From Rhodocyclus tenuis (GTDB lineage Bacteria; Pseudomonadota; Gammaproteobacteria; Burkholderiales; Rhodocyclaceae), in assembly GCF_014197755.1 (NCBI RefSeq), contig NZ_JACIGE010000007.1:1-64000 (forward strand): a DNA stretch of 64,000 nt, written 5' to 3'. Below, in pieces: positions 1 through 8,941 of the stretch. A program made the translations under genes and the position numbers. Every line of letters begins with the position of its first letter. Positions within the stretch are counted from its first letter, which is position 1. The notes under the pieces were generated by a model, which was not told the DNA's origin, ran no database searches, and saw nothing but the letters and a program-made list of their open reading frames with translations.

Positions 1-24
1 TTCTTCGGTAAAGCGCTTCTTCAT
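1..24 (-). mobile_element. IS3-family orfA, 5' end only (runs off window)
   Basis: On the minus strand an ATG at 24 opens the peptide MKKRFTEE, the usual start of IS3-family (IS407-like) OrfA transposase subunits, and continues beyond the window edge. A purine-rich ribosome site (aaggaga) lies just upstream. Whether this outer copy is intact cannot be judged from here. Confidence 0.55.
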
Positions 25-92
25 GTCCAATCTCCTTGTCGTCGTGGATTGGACTCTAAAGTCACGCGCTACTCAATTCGGGGGGGACGTCG
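14..92. repeat. Imperfect direct repeat, copy 1 of 2 (IS end)
   Basis: This 79-base stretch matches 312-390 at a constant offset of 298 bases with scattered substitutions. It covers the orfA start codon region and the IS terminal sequence (actcaattcgggg), so it marks two IS ends of the same element type in tandem. Confidence 0.7.
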
Positions 93-322
93 CTCGTTCT
101 CCACAAGCGATTCGGCCAGAAGTTTCCTCTGCCGGGCGTTCTCGGCCTCGAGTTCCTTGAGGCGCTTGGCGTCCGAGACGCTCATTCCGCCAAATTTGTT
201 CCGCCAGAGGTAGCAGCTCGCTTCCGAGAAGGGGGCTTGCAGCACAACACCGCTACAGGACTTCCCGCTTCCGCTTCCCGCAGCAAGCCAGTGATCTGTT
301 CTTCGCTGAATCGCTTCTTCAT
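69..322 (-). pseudogene. Degraded IS3-family orfA transposase remnant
   Basis: A second OrfA start (MKKRFSEEQITGLLREAEAG) opens at 322 on the minus strand. The reading frame then breaks after about 26 codons: the next conserved block (FSEASCYLWRNKFGG, then the coiled-coil start MSVSDAKRLKELEAENA) lies in a different frame, and the usual residues between the blocks are partly missing. The protein stops at 69-71 soon after the coiled coil (LAESLVENE), so the C-terminus and all of OrfB are lost. This is a truncated and frameshifted copy with no plausible activity. Its left end abuts a second partial copy, so two insertions or one internal duplication happened here. Confidence 0.75.
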
Positions 323-390
323 GTCCAATCTCCTTATCGTGAGGGATTGGACTCAAAAGCCGCCCGCCACTCAATTCGGGGAGGACGTCG
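312..390. repeat. Imperfect direct repeat, copy 2 of 2 (IS end)
   Basis: Partner of 14-92. The divergence between copies (for example in the bases after the orfA ribosome site) suggests two separate insertions of related elements rather than a recent duplication. Confidence 0.7.
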
Positions 391-512
391 ATCCAGCCCG
401 AGAGCAAACACGAACGGCACCTGCCGCCAGATGCCGTTTTTCACCAAATCCTGCGGTCAACCGCAAGGCAAGGCCACCTTTCATCCGATTTGACGCCACC
501 CGCCAAATCCAC

Positions 513-531
513 AACAATGAGAACAATTATC
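513..531 (+). promoter_or_regulatory. Candidate Fur box upstream of sigma factor 1
   Basis: The 19-mer aacaatgagaacaattatc matches the classical Fur consensus gataatgataatcattatc at 14 of 19 positions. It sits about 60 bases before the FecI-like sigma gene, where ferric-siderophore sigma genes are usually iron-repressed. Confidence 0.55.
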
Positions 532-590
532 AAAAACAAAGGCCGGCCAACCCTGTAGGGCCAGCCTGCTTCCGTTCTCTGGAGTTCGCG

Positions 591-1097
591 TTGAACACCG
601 CCGTCTCGCCCGACCCGCTGACCAGTCTCTACCGCGATCACCACGGCTGGCTGAACGGCTGGCTGCGGCGCAAACTGGGCAACGGCCACGACGCCGCCGA
701 TCTGGCCCACGACACTTTCCTGCGCATCCTTGCGGCGCGCAATGCCCAGGCCATCGAGGAACCTCGCAAGTATCTGGTGACCATCGCCAAGGGTCTGGTC
801 GTCGATCGCTTCCGTCGCCTGAGCATCGAGGAAGCCTGGCTGGAAACTCTGGCGGCACGGCCGGAACCGCTGGCCGTATCGCCGGAAACGCGGGCGCTGA
901 TCCTGGAAACCCTGTTCGCCATCGACCACATGCTCGACGCACTCGGTCCGCGCGCCCGCGAGATATTCCTGCTCGCCCAATTCGAAGGGCTGAGCTACGC
1001 GGTCATCGGCGAGCGGCTCGGCGTCTCGGTCACCGCCGTGAAAAAACACCTGGCCCGGGCGCTGGCGCAATGCCTCATTCTCGCCGAGGGCTGCTGA
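591..1097 (+). CDS. FecI-type ECF sigma factor (168 aa)
   Basis: Extracytoplasmic-function sigma factor of the iron-siderophore (FecI) family. It would direct RNA polymerase to the promoter of the TonB receptor at 2202 when FecR signals that ferric siderophore is bound outside. Region 2 spans roughly residues 8-75 (LYRDHHGWL, then the D-A-A-D-L-A-H-D-T-F block), and region 4 spans about 110-160 with the helix-turn-helix GLSYAVIGERLGVSVTAVKK. The open frame extends further upstream, but a TTG start at 591 with GGAG seven bases before it gives the family's normal length and places the start after the Fur-box candidate. A FecR gene follows 62 bases downstream. Confidence 0.85.
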   Translation: MNTAVSPDPLTSLYRDHHGWLNGWLRRKLGNGHDAADLAHDTFLRILAARNAQAIEEPRKYLVTIAKGLVVDRFRRLSIEEAWLETLAARPEPLAVSPETRALILETLFAIDHMLDALGPRAREIFLLAQFEGLSYAVIGERLGVSVTAVKKHLARALAQCLILAEGC

Positions 1098-1159
1098 GAT
1101 GAAACACGGCATGATCGATCGCGTGCCCGGCCCCCGGCCAGCAAAAAGGCGGCGCTGAA

Positions 1160-2091
1160 ATGGGCAGCCGCGAACTGCCGCGCGAGGCACTTGAAGCCGC
1201 CGCGCACTGGTACGTGCAGTTGAACGACGCGGCCACCGCGCCGCCTGGGAGCGCTGGCTGGCCGCCGATGACGACCACCGCCAGGCCTGGGCGCGCATGC
1301 AGGCGCTGGAGCGCCGGCTGAACGATGTGCCCGGCGAACTGGCCGGGCCGGCGCTGGCCAGCGCCCGCGCCAGCCGTCGGCGCACGCTCAAGCTGCTGAC
1401 GCTGCTGCTGTCGGCCGGTGCCGTCGGCACGATGTTGCCGGAACTCGAATCCGGCTGGCAGATCGCCCGCGCCGACCTGCGCACCGCCACCGGTGAGCGG
1501 CGCCGCGTCAAACTGGCCGACGGCGGCACGCTCGATATCAACACGGCGTCGGCAGTCAACGTCGATTACGGCGCGGATTTGCGCCGGTTGCAACTGTTGA
1601 CCGGAGAGATACTGGTCGAGACCGCCGCCGATCCGCGCCCCTTCGAAGTTCATTCCGGACACGGCGCAATCCGCGCCCTCGGCACGCGCTTCAGCGTGCA
1701 CAGCCTGGGTGGCGAAACGCATGTGGCGGTACTCGAACACGCGGTCGAGATTCGCCCGCATGAAGGCCCGGCGCTGCGCCTGGAGGCTGGACAGCAAGCG
1801 ATCTTCTCGGCGCAGGGGATCGTGGTGCCGGCGAATCCGGTGTCGCCCGGCGAAGGTGCCTGGCGCGACGGCAAGCTGATCGCCATCGACCGCCGGCTCG
1901 ACGATTTTCTCGCCGAACTGGAGCGCCATCGCCCGGGCCGGATCGTCTGCGCGCCCGGGGTCGGCGGATTGCGGCTGTCCGGCGTATTCCGCCTGCACGA
2001 CACCGACGCCGTACTCGACAACATCGCTGCATCGCTGCCGGTCAAACTGCGCTACCTCACCCGTTACTGGGTACGCGCCGAGGAAAGATAA
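1160..2091 (+). pseudogene. FecR-type anti-sigma factor/signal transducer, frameshifted near its N-terminus
   Basis: Homologue of FecR, the inner-membrane protein that holds the FecI-like sigma factor and relays the receptor signal. The ATG at 1160 starts a typical cytoplasmic FecR N-terminus (REALEAAAHWYVQLNDAAT), but this frame fails after about 1237. The expected continuation (AAWERWLAADDDHRQAW) resumes in another frame at 1240, so some bases are missing or misread. From 1297 the frame is open to the stop at 2091: one membrane segment (TLKLLTLLLSAGAVGTMLP), then the periplasmic FecR domain (VDYGADLRRLQLLTGEI). If the shift is real, the protein lacks its sigma-binding segment and cassette 1 signalling is broken. 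If it is a sequencing error, the gene is intact at about 310 aa. A short 19-codon frame (1099-1158) also lies in the gap. Confidence 0.7.
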
Positions 2092-2105
2092 GAATTATTT
2101 TCATC
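2087..2105 (+). promoter_or_regulatory. Weak candidate Fur box before receptor 1
   Basis: gataagaattattttcatc matches the Fur consensus at about 13 of 19 positions and overlaps the fecR stop codon, 97 bases before the receptor start. AT-rich DNA makes chance matches likely, so this is weaker than the site at 513. Confidence 0.3.
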
Positions 2106-2201
2106 AATGGGTTGCTCTTTTTCTGTTGAAAACGGCCAAGCAGATAGAGGCGGCTCGCCGCGTCTTTCTACGGTCAACCAGTAAAAAGAGGAACCTTCGT
2201 C

Positions 2202-4622
2202 ATGAAACAGCCTTTACCGTCGCGTCCGCGACCCCTTGTCAGCGCCTTGCGTGCCGCGCTGGTCGGATTGACACTGGCCGCTCCGCTCGCCTTGTCGCTG
2301 GCCCAGCCGGCCCACGCACAGAGCGCACCGCTGCGCAGCTTCCAGATCGCGCCTGGCGCACTCGACACCGCACTGACCAGCTTCGCCGCCGCAGCGAACA
2401 TCACGCTGTCCTTCGCTGCCGGGCAGGCGCGCGAGCTGCGCACCGACGGCCTTAACGGCGAATACACGACTGAAAGCGGCCTCGCCCGCCTGCTTGCCGG
2501 CAGCGGCCTGGAAGCCGTGCATCGCGGTCAAGGTAATTATGTGCTGCGCCCCGCTGCAAAAGCCGATGCGCGTGCGCTCGACGGCGACGAAAAGATGCTC
2601 GGCAGCGTCCGCGTCACCGCCAACCAACTGGGCGAGATTACCGAAGGAACTGGCAGCTACACGCCCGGCACCATCGCCACGGCGACGCGCCTGGTGCTGA
2701 CGCCGCGCGAGACACCGCAGTCGATCAGCGTCGTCACCCGTCAGGAAATGGACGACTTCGCCTTGACCTCGATCGACAAGGTCATGGAACACACGCCGGG
2801 CGTCAGCATCGTCACCTACGACAGCGAGCGCACCGAGTATTACGCGCGCGGCTTCGCCATCCAGAATTTCCAGTACGACGGCATTCCGATGCGGCGCGAT
2901 TCGTCCTACTCGGCCGGCAACACGCTCACTGACATGGCCATCTACGACCGCGTCGAAGTGCTCAAGGGTGCCACCGGCCTGCTCACCGGCAGCGGCGACC
3001 CGGGTGCGACGATCAACCTGATCCGCAAGAAGCCGACCAAGGAATTCCAGGGCGAAGCGAGCCTGGGCGCCGGCACCTGGAACAACTACCGCAGCCAGTT
3101 CGATGTCAGCGGCGCGCTGAACCCGGCCGGCAGCCTGCGTGGCCGCGCCGTAGCCGCCTACCAGGACAAGCACTCACAGCTCGACGGCTACGAACGCAAG
3201 ACATCGACCTTCTACGGCATCCTCGAAGCCGACCTCAGTCCATCGACCCTGCTCACCGTCGGCGCCGATTACCAGGACAACACGCCGACCCGTTCGACGT
3301 GGGGCGGCATCCCGATCTACAACAGGAACGGCGACTTCAACGACATGCCGCGCTCCTTCAACAACGGCGCCAGCTGGAGCAGCTGGAAACAATACACACG
3401 CACCGCCTTCGCCACGCTCGAACACACCTTCGCCAACGACTGGCTGCTCAAGGCCCAGTTCAACCACCAAATCAACGGTTACAACTATGCACTCGGCTCC
3501 GCAGCCGCCGACTATCCGAATCCCGCCGACGGCAGCGGCGTCTCAACCTGGGAAGGCAAGGATGTCGGCAAGACAGTAGCCAATGCCTTCGATGTCTATG
3601 CCAGCGGGCCATTTGAACTGCTTGGCCGAAAGCATGAACTGGTCCTCGGAGGCAGCCTGGCAAAACGGACATGGACAAATCGGGGCTACTGGGCCGGCAA
3701 CAATTCGGTAACTAATTACTACACCTGGAATGGCAACATTCCGCAGCCAGACTGGAATAGTCTTGAAGCAACCCACAGCCGTGAAGTAACCCGCGAGAAC
3801 GGGGTCTATGCGGCGGCCCGCTTCAACCTGCGCGACGATCTCAAGCTGATCGCCGGCAGCCGGCTGGTGAATTACGAAAACGCGACGCTGAAGAAGTCCG
3901 GCGTCGTCGTTCCCTATCTTGGCGCAGTCTACGACCTGAATGATCAGTATTCCGTCTATGCCAGCTATACCAGCATCTACAAGCCGCAAAGCGCGCAGGA
4001 TGTCAAAGGCAAGACGCTCGACCCGCTCGCAGGCGTCAATTACGAAACCGGCGTCAAGGGCAGTTTCTTCGGCGGGCGACTCAACGCCAGTGTGGCTTAC
4101 TTCCGGCTCGATCAGGACAACTACGCCAATGCCACCGGCGCTCTGACGCCAAGCGGCGGCACCGCTTACGAGGCGATCGACGGCGTCCGCACCAAGGGCT
4201 TCGAAGCCGAGGTTTCCGGTCAGTTGACGCCGCAATGGCAAATCCACGCCGGCTTCAACCACAAGATCGCCCGCCGGCAAGGCGACAAGGTTGCAACCCT
4301 GACCCCGGAAAACCAGTTCAGCCTGAGCTCCACCTACAAACCGGGCTTCGTCCCCGGCCTAAGCATCGGCGGCGGCGCCCGCTGGCAGGACAAGACCTGG
4401 GGCGACGTCAGCCATCCGACTCAGGGTACCGTCAAACATACCGTCGACAGCTACTGGCTGTTCGATGCCATGGCCAGCTACCAGATCGACAAGAACCTGT
4501 CGGTCAACCTCAACGTAAACAATCTGCTCGACAAGAAGTACTACACCATCTTCAGCTGGTACAGCACTTACACCTGGGGCGAAGGGCGCAACGCCATGCT
4601 GACGATGAAATACAAGTTCTGA
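2202..4622 (+). CDS. TonB-dependent ferric-siderophore receptor with signalling domain (806 aa)
   Basis: Outer-membrane receptor of the FecA/FpvA/FhuE type that imports a ferric siderophore using TonB energy. A signal peptide ends near residue 40 (AHAQ). Residues about 45-120 form the STN signalling domain that contacts FecR, with FQIAPGALDTALTSFAA typical of it. A TonB-box-like segment (GSVRVTA) follows near 131, then the plug (RETPQSISVVTRQEMDD; YDRVEVLKGATGLLTGSG) and the 22-strand barrel ending in the terminal Phe (LTMKYKF). The barrel motif YASYTSIYKPQS is common in hydroxamate and pyoverdine receptors. A ribosome site (aaagagga) precedes the ATG. The ligand cannot be told from sequence. 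It closes cassette 1 and is followed by a strong terminator. Confidence 0.92.
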   Translation: MKQPLPSRPRPLVSALRAALVGLTLAAPLALSLAQPAHAQSAPLRSFQIAPGALDTALTSFAAAANITLSFAAGQARELRTDGLNGEYTTESGLARLLAGSGLEAVHRGQGNYVLRPAAKADARALDGDEKMLGSVRVTANQLGEITEGTGSYTPGTIATATRLVLTPRETPQSISVVTRQEMDDFALTSIDKVMEHTPGVSIVTYDSERTEYYARGFAIQNFQYDGIPMRRDSSYSAGNTLTDMAIYDRVEVLKGATGLLTGSGDPGATINLIRKKPTKEFQGEASLGAGTWNNYRSQFDVSGALNPAGSLRGRAVAAYQDKHSQLDGYERKTSTFYGILEADLSPSTLLTVGADYQDNTPTRSTWGGIPIYNRNGDFNDMPRSFNNGASWSSWKQYTRTAFATLEHTFANDWLLKAQFNHQINGYNYALGSAAADYPNPADGSGVSTWEGKDVGKTVANAFDVYASGPFELLGRKHELVLGGSLAKRTWTNRGYWAGNNSVTNYYTWNGNIPQPDWNSLEATHSREVTRENGVYAAARFNLRDDLKLIAGSRLVNYENATLKKSGVVVPYLGAVYDLNDQYSVYASYTSIYKPQSAQDVKGKTLDPLAGVNYETGVKGSFFGGRLNASVAYFRLDQDNYANATGALTPSGGTAYEAIDGVRTKGFEAEVSGQLTPQWQIHAGFNHKIARRQGDKVATLTPENQFSLSSTYKPGFVPGLSIGGGARWQDKTWGDVSHPTQGTVKHTVDSYWLFDAMASYQIDKNLSVNLNVNNLLDKKYYTIFSWYSTYTWGEGRNAMLTMKYKF

Positions 4623-4642
4623 TCGGCCAGCTTTCCCCAGCC

Positions 4643-4669
4643 AACGGCGCCCCGCAACGGGCGCCGTTT
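4643..4669 (+). terminator. Rho-independent-type hairpin after receptor 1
   Basis: Perfect 10-bp stem (aacggcgccc / gggcgccgtt) with a 6-base loop, beginning 21 bases after the receptor stop and ending in a short T run. It separates cassette 1 from cassette 2. Confidence 0.75.
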
Positions 4670-4724
4670 CTGGTGAACGTATCGCGCTTTCCTGTTTCCA
4701 TTCGACAAGGGCTTCGAATTTCAC

Positions 4725-4743
4725 GACAATACGAACAATTCTT
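4725..4743 (+). promoter_or_regulatory. Candidate Fur box upstream of sigma factor 2
   Basis: gacaatacgaacaattctt resembles the site at 513 (14 of 19 identical to it, including the core gaacaatt) but matches the Fur consensus less well (about 11 of 19). It lies 29 bases before the second sigma gene, the equivalent position in cassette 2, which is the main argument for it. Confidence 0.4.
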
Positions 4744-4772
4744 ATTTCCGACAGATTCGCCGCGCGACTTTC

Positions 4773-5252
4773 ATGTCCACGCACTTCTATTCCGAACTGG
4801 TCAATTTCTTCTCCCGCAGCTTGCGCGACCGCGATGCCGCGAACGATGTGGTTCAGGAGAGCTACGCCCGGGTGCTGGCCCTGGGAAACCAGACGGCAGT
4901 ACTCGACATGCGCGCCCTGCTTTACCGGACCGGCAAGAACATCGCGATCGACGCGGCGCGGACGCGCCAGGCCGAATTGCGCATGCTCGATACGCTGACG
5001 CTGATCAGCCCGAATGAAACGCCCTGTCTGGAGCGCGCGGTCATCGCCCGGCAGGGATTGCAGCGACTGGCCGACCGCCTCGGGGCCATGCCACGCAAGC
5101 GGCGCGAGGCCTTCATCCTGGTCCGCATCTACGGCTTTACCCATGCCGAAGCAGCGGCACACCTCGAGACGACGCCCGTTGCCATTGAAAAACACATTGT
5201 CCGGGCGATTTGCACCCTGCTGGAACGCGGAGCCTGCGATGCCAGCCGGTGA
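4773..5252 (+). CDS. FecI-type ECF sigma factor, cassette 2 (159 aa)
   Basis: Second iron-siderophore ECF sigma factor, expected to activate the receptor at 6300. Region 2 (FYSELVNFFSRSLRDRDAANDVVQESYARVLAL) and region 4 (PRKRREAFILVRIYGFTHAE, then the recognition helix near TPVAIEKHIVRA) are both present, and the length is normal. It overlaps the following fecR start by 14 bases, so the two are translationally coupled. It is only distantly similar to the first sigma factor, so the cassettes are not a recent duplication. Confidence 0.88.
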   Translation: MSTHFYSELVNFFSRSLRDRDAANDVVQESYARVLALGNQTAVLDMRALLYRTGKNIAIDAARTRQAELRMLDTLTLISPNETPCLERAVIARQGLQRLADRLGAMPRKRREAFILVRIYGFTHAEAAAHLETTPVAIEKHIVRAICTLLERGACDASR

Positions 5253-6237
5253 ACAATCCTGTCAGCGCCTGTTCAAGCACGCACTCTTGCTCGTCGTCCG
5301 GCAACACGGCGCGGCGCCCGCTGCCGCCGCTGACGCCGCCCGTGAGCTGGCCGCCTGGCGCCAACGCGACCCGGCGCATGAGAGTGCGTGCCAGGCGGCT
5401 TTGGCAGCCTGGCAACAAACCGACGCACGGATGCTGCGCGACGAATTCGCCTTGCCGCCTTCGCCGGGCGAGCGCAAGCGGCAGACCCGGCGCCGGCTGA
5501 CCGCCCTGCTCGGCTTCGGCGGTCTGGCCTTGCTCACCGGACACCTCTGGCTGGAACCATCCTTCACCCTGCGCGCCAGCACCGGCCAGGCGCGGATCGA
5601 AACGCACGTACTCCCGGACGACAGCCGTCTCGACCTGGCACCGCGCTCCGACGTGGCAATTAGCTATTACCGCAACCGGCGACTGGCCAATCTGCTCGCC
5701 GGCGAAGTCCGTTTCGACGTCGCGCCCGACGCGCAACGGCCGTTCGAGATAGAAACCCGGCACGGGCGCGCGCGCGTGCTGGGCACCGCGTTTTCGGTCC
5801 GCGTACTGGATGATGGCTTGCGCGTCGCGGTAGCGCACGGGCGAGTCGCCGTCTGGCGGGCCGGGCAACCGGCGGACGCCCGGCCGGATACCGAACTCGG
5901 AGCCGGCGATGCGGTATTTGTCACGAGCACCGGCGAACTCCAGCACAGCCGCGTCGCGCCAGACGATATCGGCGCCTGGCGCCAGGGCTGGCTGGTCTTC
6001 GATGGCATTCCCCTCGACCAGGCCGTCGAGCGCTGGAACGACTACCTGAGCACGCCACTGGCGATCGAGCAGCGCTCGGCGCTGGCGAACATGCGGCTGA
6101 CCGGCAGCTTCCCGATCGACAATCCGCTAGCCTTCCTGGAAGCGCTGCCACGCATCCATCCGGTCGAAGTCGTGGCGCAAGGCGACGGGCATTACCTGAT
6201 CCGCCAACGGCCGACTGCATCCCGCAACGAAAAATAA
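5239..6237 (+). CDS. FecR-type anti-sigma factor/signal transducer, cassette 2 (332 aa)
   Basis: Inner-membrane partner of the sigma factor at 4773. The ATG at 5239 overlaps the sigma stop, giving the usual tight FecI-FecR coupling. The cytoplasmic N-terminus (AARELAAWRQRDPAHESACQ) is the anti-sigma domain. A single membrane span lies near residues 90-108 (LTALLGFGGLALLTGHLWL), followed by the periplasmic FecR domain (LLAGEVRFDVAPD; RARVLGTAFSVR) and a C-terminal STN-like segment that would touch the receptor signalling domain. Unlike the copy in cassette 1, it is intact. Confidence 0.88.
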   Translation: MPAGEQSCQRLFKHALLLVVRQHGAAPAAAADAARELAAWRQRDPAHESACQAALAAWQQTDARMLRDEFALPPSPGERKRQTRRRLTALLGFGGLALLTGHLWLEPSFTLRASTGQARIETHVLPDDSRLDLAPRSDVAISYYRNRRLANLLAGEVRFDVAPDAQRPFEIETRHGRARVLGTAFSVRVLDDGLRVAVAHGRVAVWRAGQPADARPDTELGAGDAVFVTSTGELQHSRVAPDDIGAWRQGWLVFDGIPLDQAVERWNDYLSTPLAIEQRSALANMRLTGSFPIDNPLAFLEALPRIHPVEVVAQGDGHYLIRQRPTASRNEK

Positions 6238-6299
6238 TTGTCCGGTTATTGGCTTCGCGAACGTCTTCACGTTGAAAACCACTCAACAGGACCTTCGCC

Positions 6300-8744
6300 A
6301 TGCCCTCTGTTTCGCCCTTCACGCAGCGGCCATTTCGCCAACGTCTGCTGCCGATTGCCTGCGCCGCTGCACTTGGCACGCTGGCCATGCTGCCAGGCGC
6401 CCATGCGCAGACGGCCGCTCCGGCCACCCCACAATCCTTCTCGCTGCCCGCCCAGCCGCTCGGCCAGGCCTTGAACGCACTGGCACGCCAGTCCGGCGTC
6501 GCCATCTCGGCTGATGCCGCCCTGCTCGAGAATCGCAATGCGCCGGCACTGGAAGGAGCGACAAGCTTGCGCGAGGCGCTGCAGCGCCTGCTCACCGGCA
6601 GCGGCCTGCTTGCCGTACCCAGCGGTTCGGCGTGGACGATCCGCCCGGCCGCTAACAGCGACGGCGGCGCCATGCTCGCGCCGCTGACGGTTACCGCCCA
6701 AGCCGATCGGTCGACCAGCGAAGGCAGCGGCTCCTACACCACCGGCAGCATGCAGACCGCCACCCGCCTGCCGCTGTCGATCCGCGAGACGCCGCAATCG
6801 GTCAGCGTCATCACCCGGCAGCGCATGGAAGATCAGGGGCTGACGCAGTTGCCCGAGATCATCCAGCAGGTCGCCGGCCTGAGCATGAGCCAGTCGGGCA
6901 ACCAGGGTTCCGATTCGACACCGATCTATTCGCGCGGCTTCACCGTCGAAAATTATCAGGTCGATGGAGTCGGCCACCTGAACAGCAACTATGCCGCCAT
7001 CTTCCAGAGCAACGACATGGTGCTTTACGACCGGGTTGAAGTCGTACGCGGCGCCACCGGCCTGATGAACGGCATCGGTACACCCAGTGCCACGATCAAC
7101 CTGATCCGTAAAAAACCGACGAGCGAGTTCCAGGGCTACGTCAAGGCAGAAACCGGTTCCTGGGACCGTTCCCGTGTCGAAGCCGATGTTTCGTCATCAC
7201 TCAACAAGGCCGGCACGCTGCGCGGACGCGGCGTCATTGCCTGGCAGGACAACGACTCCTACATCGACCGCCTGGCGGAAAACAAAAAAATCGTCTCCGG
7301 CATCATTGAAGCCGACCTGAGCCCGAATACGCTGCTGACCACCGGCCTGAGCTGGCAACAGCACCGCGCACGGGGGCACTCACGGGGCGGGCTGCCGCTG
7401 TTCAACAGCGACGGCACACGCACCAGCTGGCAACGCTCCGACTCCGCCGCCGCCACGTGGGCCTATTCCGAGCGCGAAAACCTGGCCGCCTTCGCGTCAT
7501 TGGAACACCGCTTCGCCAACGACTGGAAGCTCAAGGGCACCTACTCCTACGACCGGAGCAAATTCGACGAACAGCTCGGCTACGCGGCCGGGGGCAATCC
7601 GGACAAGACCACCGGCGCCGGCGTCTCGCTCTATGCCGGGCGCTGGAGCGGCCCACCGACCCAGCACAGCCTGGACGTCTACGCGAGCGGCCCATTCACC
7701 CTGTTCGAGCGCAAACACGACCTGGTATTCGGTGCCACCGTCGCACGCACCAAGCAGGACGCCGAGTCTTACCACCTCTGGTATGTCCTGCCCGTCTCGA
7801 ACATCTACACCTGGAACGGCGCCAGCCCGAGCCAGCCCGACACCTCGCCGAAGGGCGATTTCAATTACAAGGAAAAGACCAACAGCGCCTATGTCACAGC
7901 CCGTTTCAAGCCCTTCGACCCGCTGTCGCTGATCGTCGGCGCGCGGGCGACCAGCTGGGAAGACGAAACCTACAACCGCAGCTACGCCACCGGCGTCTCC
8001 TCGAACGTCAAGCGCGAGTGGTCGAACCAGGTGACGCCGTACGCCGGGCTGGTCTTCGACCTGTCGCCGCAGTGGTCGGTCTACGCCAGTTACACGGATA
8101 TCTTCAAGCCGCAGAGCAGCAGGGATGCGAGCGGCAACTATCTCGATCCGCTGCTCGGCAAGGCCTACGAACTTGGCAGCAAGGCTGAACTCCTCAACGG
8201 CAGGCTCAACTTCGCCGGGGCGATCTACCAGATCGAACAGGACAATCTCGCCGTCGCCATTCCGGGGGTACTCGCTCCGGATGGCTCGCAGGCCTACCGT
8301 CCCGCGAACGGCACGAAGACGCGTGGCTTCGAACTGGAAATCGGCGGAGAGCTTGCGCGCAACTGGCAGGCTTCGGCCGCTTTCGCACGCAATCTTTCGC
8401 AGGATGCGGGCGGCAATCTGCTCAACACGAACGTTCCGCAGAACACGCTCAAGCTGTTTTCGAGCTATCGCATGCCCTGGGTTGGCAACGGCCTGACCGT
8501 CGGCGGCGGTGTCCGCTGGCAGAGCAGGACGTGGTCGGACTTCACCTCGATGAGCGGCTCGCCGCGCGTTACCCAGGAGGCTTACAGCCTGGTCGACCTG
8601 ATGGCCCGTTATGAAATCACGCAGCAGCTGAGTGCGGCTTTCAACGCCTACAACGTGTTCGACAAGACTTACCAGACCAGTTCTTCGGCGGCCTACTACG
8701 GGGAACCGCGCAATTTCCGCCTGAACCTCACTTACCGGTTCTGA
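6300..8744 (+). CDS. TonB-dependent ferric-siderophore receptor with signalling domain, cassette 2 (814 aa)
   Basis: Second FecA/FpvA-like outer-membrane receptor. A signal peptide ends at about residue 37 (PGAHAQ), the STN signalling domain spans about 44-118 (FSLPAQPLGQALNALARQSG), and the TonB-box-like segment is APLTVTAQ. The plug (RETPQSVSVITRQRMEDQG; YDRVEVVRGATGLMNGIG) and the barrel ending LNLTYRF follow. It is paired with the sigma/anti-sigma genes directly upstream (62-base gap), so ligand binding should induce its own synthesis. Overall similarity to receptor 1 in order and motifs suggests the same ligand class, probably hydroxamate- or pyoverdine-like. No siderophore synthesis gene lies in the window, so scavenging of foreign siderophores is possible. 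Confidence 0.92.
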   Translation: MPSVSPFTQRPFRQRLLPIACAAALGTLAMLPGAHAQTAAPATPQSFSLPAQPLGQALNALARQSGVAISADAALLENRNAPALEGATSLREALQRLLTGSGLLAVPSGSAWTIRPAANSDGGAMLAPLTVTAQADRSTSEGSGSYTTGSMQTATRLPLSIRETPQSVSVITRQRMEDQGLTQLPEIIQQVAGLSMSQSGNQGSDSTPIYSRGFTVENYQVDGVGHLNSNYAAIFQSNDMVLYDRVEVVRGATGLMNGIGTPSATINLIRKKPTSEFQGYVKAETGSWDRSRVEADVSSSLNKAGTLRGRGVIAWQDNDSYIDRLAENKKIVSGIIEADLSPNTLLTTGLSWQQHRARGHSRGGLPLFNSDGTRTSWQRSDSAAATWAYSERENLAAFASLEHRFANDWKLKGTYSYDRSKFDEQLGYAAGGNPDKTTGAGVSLYAGRWSGPPTQHSLDVYASGPFTLFERKHDLVFGATVARTKQDAESYHLWYVLPVSNIYTWNGASPSQPDTSPKGDFNYKEKTNSAYVTARFKPFDPLSLIVGARATSWEDETYNRSYATGVSSNVKREWSNQVTPYAGLVFDLSPQWSVYASYTDIFKPQSSRDASGNYLDPLLGKAYELGSKAELLNGRLNFAGAIYQIEQDNLAVAIPGVLAPDGSQAYRPANGTKTRGFELEIGGELARNWQASAAFARNLSQDAGGNLLNTNVPQNTLKLFSSYRMPWVGNGLTVGGGVRWQSRTWSDFTSMSGSPRVTQEAYSLVDLMARYEITQQLSAAFNAYNVFDKTYQTSSSAAYYGEPRNFRLNLTYRF

Positions 8745-8753
8745 TCCCGGCAG

Positions 8754-8786
8754 CGGGGTGCCTTCGCGTCACCGGAAGGCGCCCCG
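8754..8786 (+). terminator. Hairpin after receptor 2
   Basis: A 12-bp stem (cggggtgccttc / gaaggcgccccg, one G-T pair) with a 9-base loop starts 10 bases after the receptor stop. No long T run follows, so termination efficiency is uncertain. The remaining sequence up to 8941 holds no other recognisable feature. Confidence 0.55.
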
Positions 8787-8941
8787 CCGGCGTTGTTGTA
8801 ACGATGTGTAAGCAGCACGACCCTTTTTCGCGGCTCAAACGACATGTCTAGTGAGAGCCGCAAAAATGCGGTGCCGCACCTCAGGACTTCGCCGCCGCCC
8901 CCGCAGCTTCCTTCCGCAAAACCCGTCAGCCGAGATCTGTC

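Noticed and set aside
237-590. Extended N-terminus for the first sigma factor
   Set aside because: It crosses the IS remnant and the Fur-box candidate and adds over 100 residues absent from FecI-type proteins.
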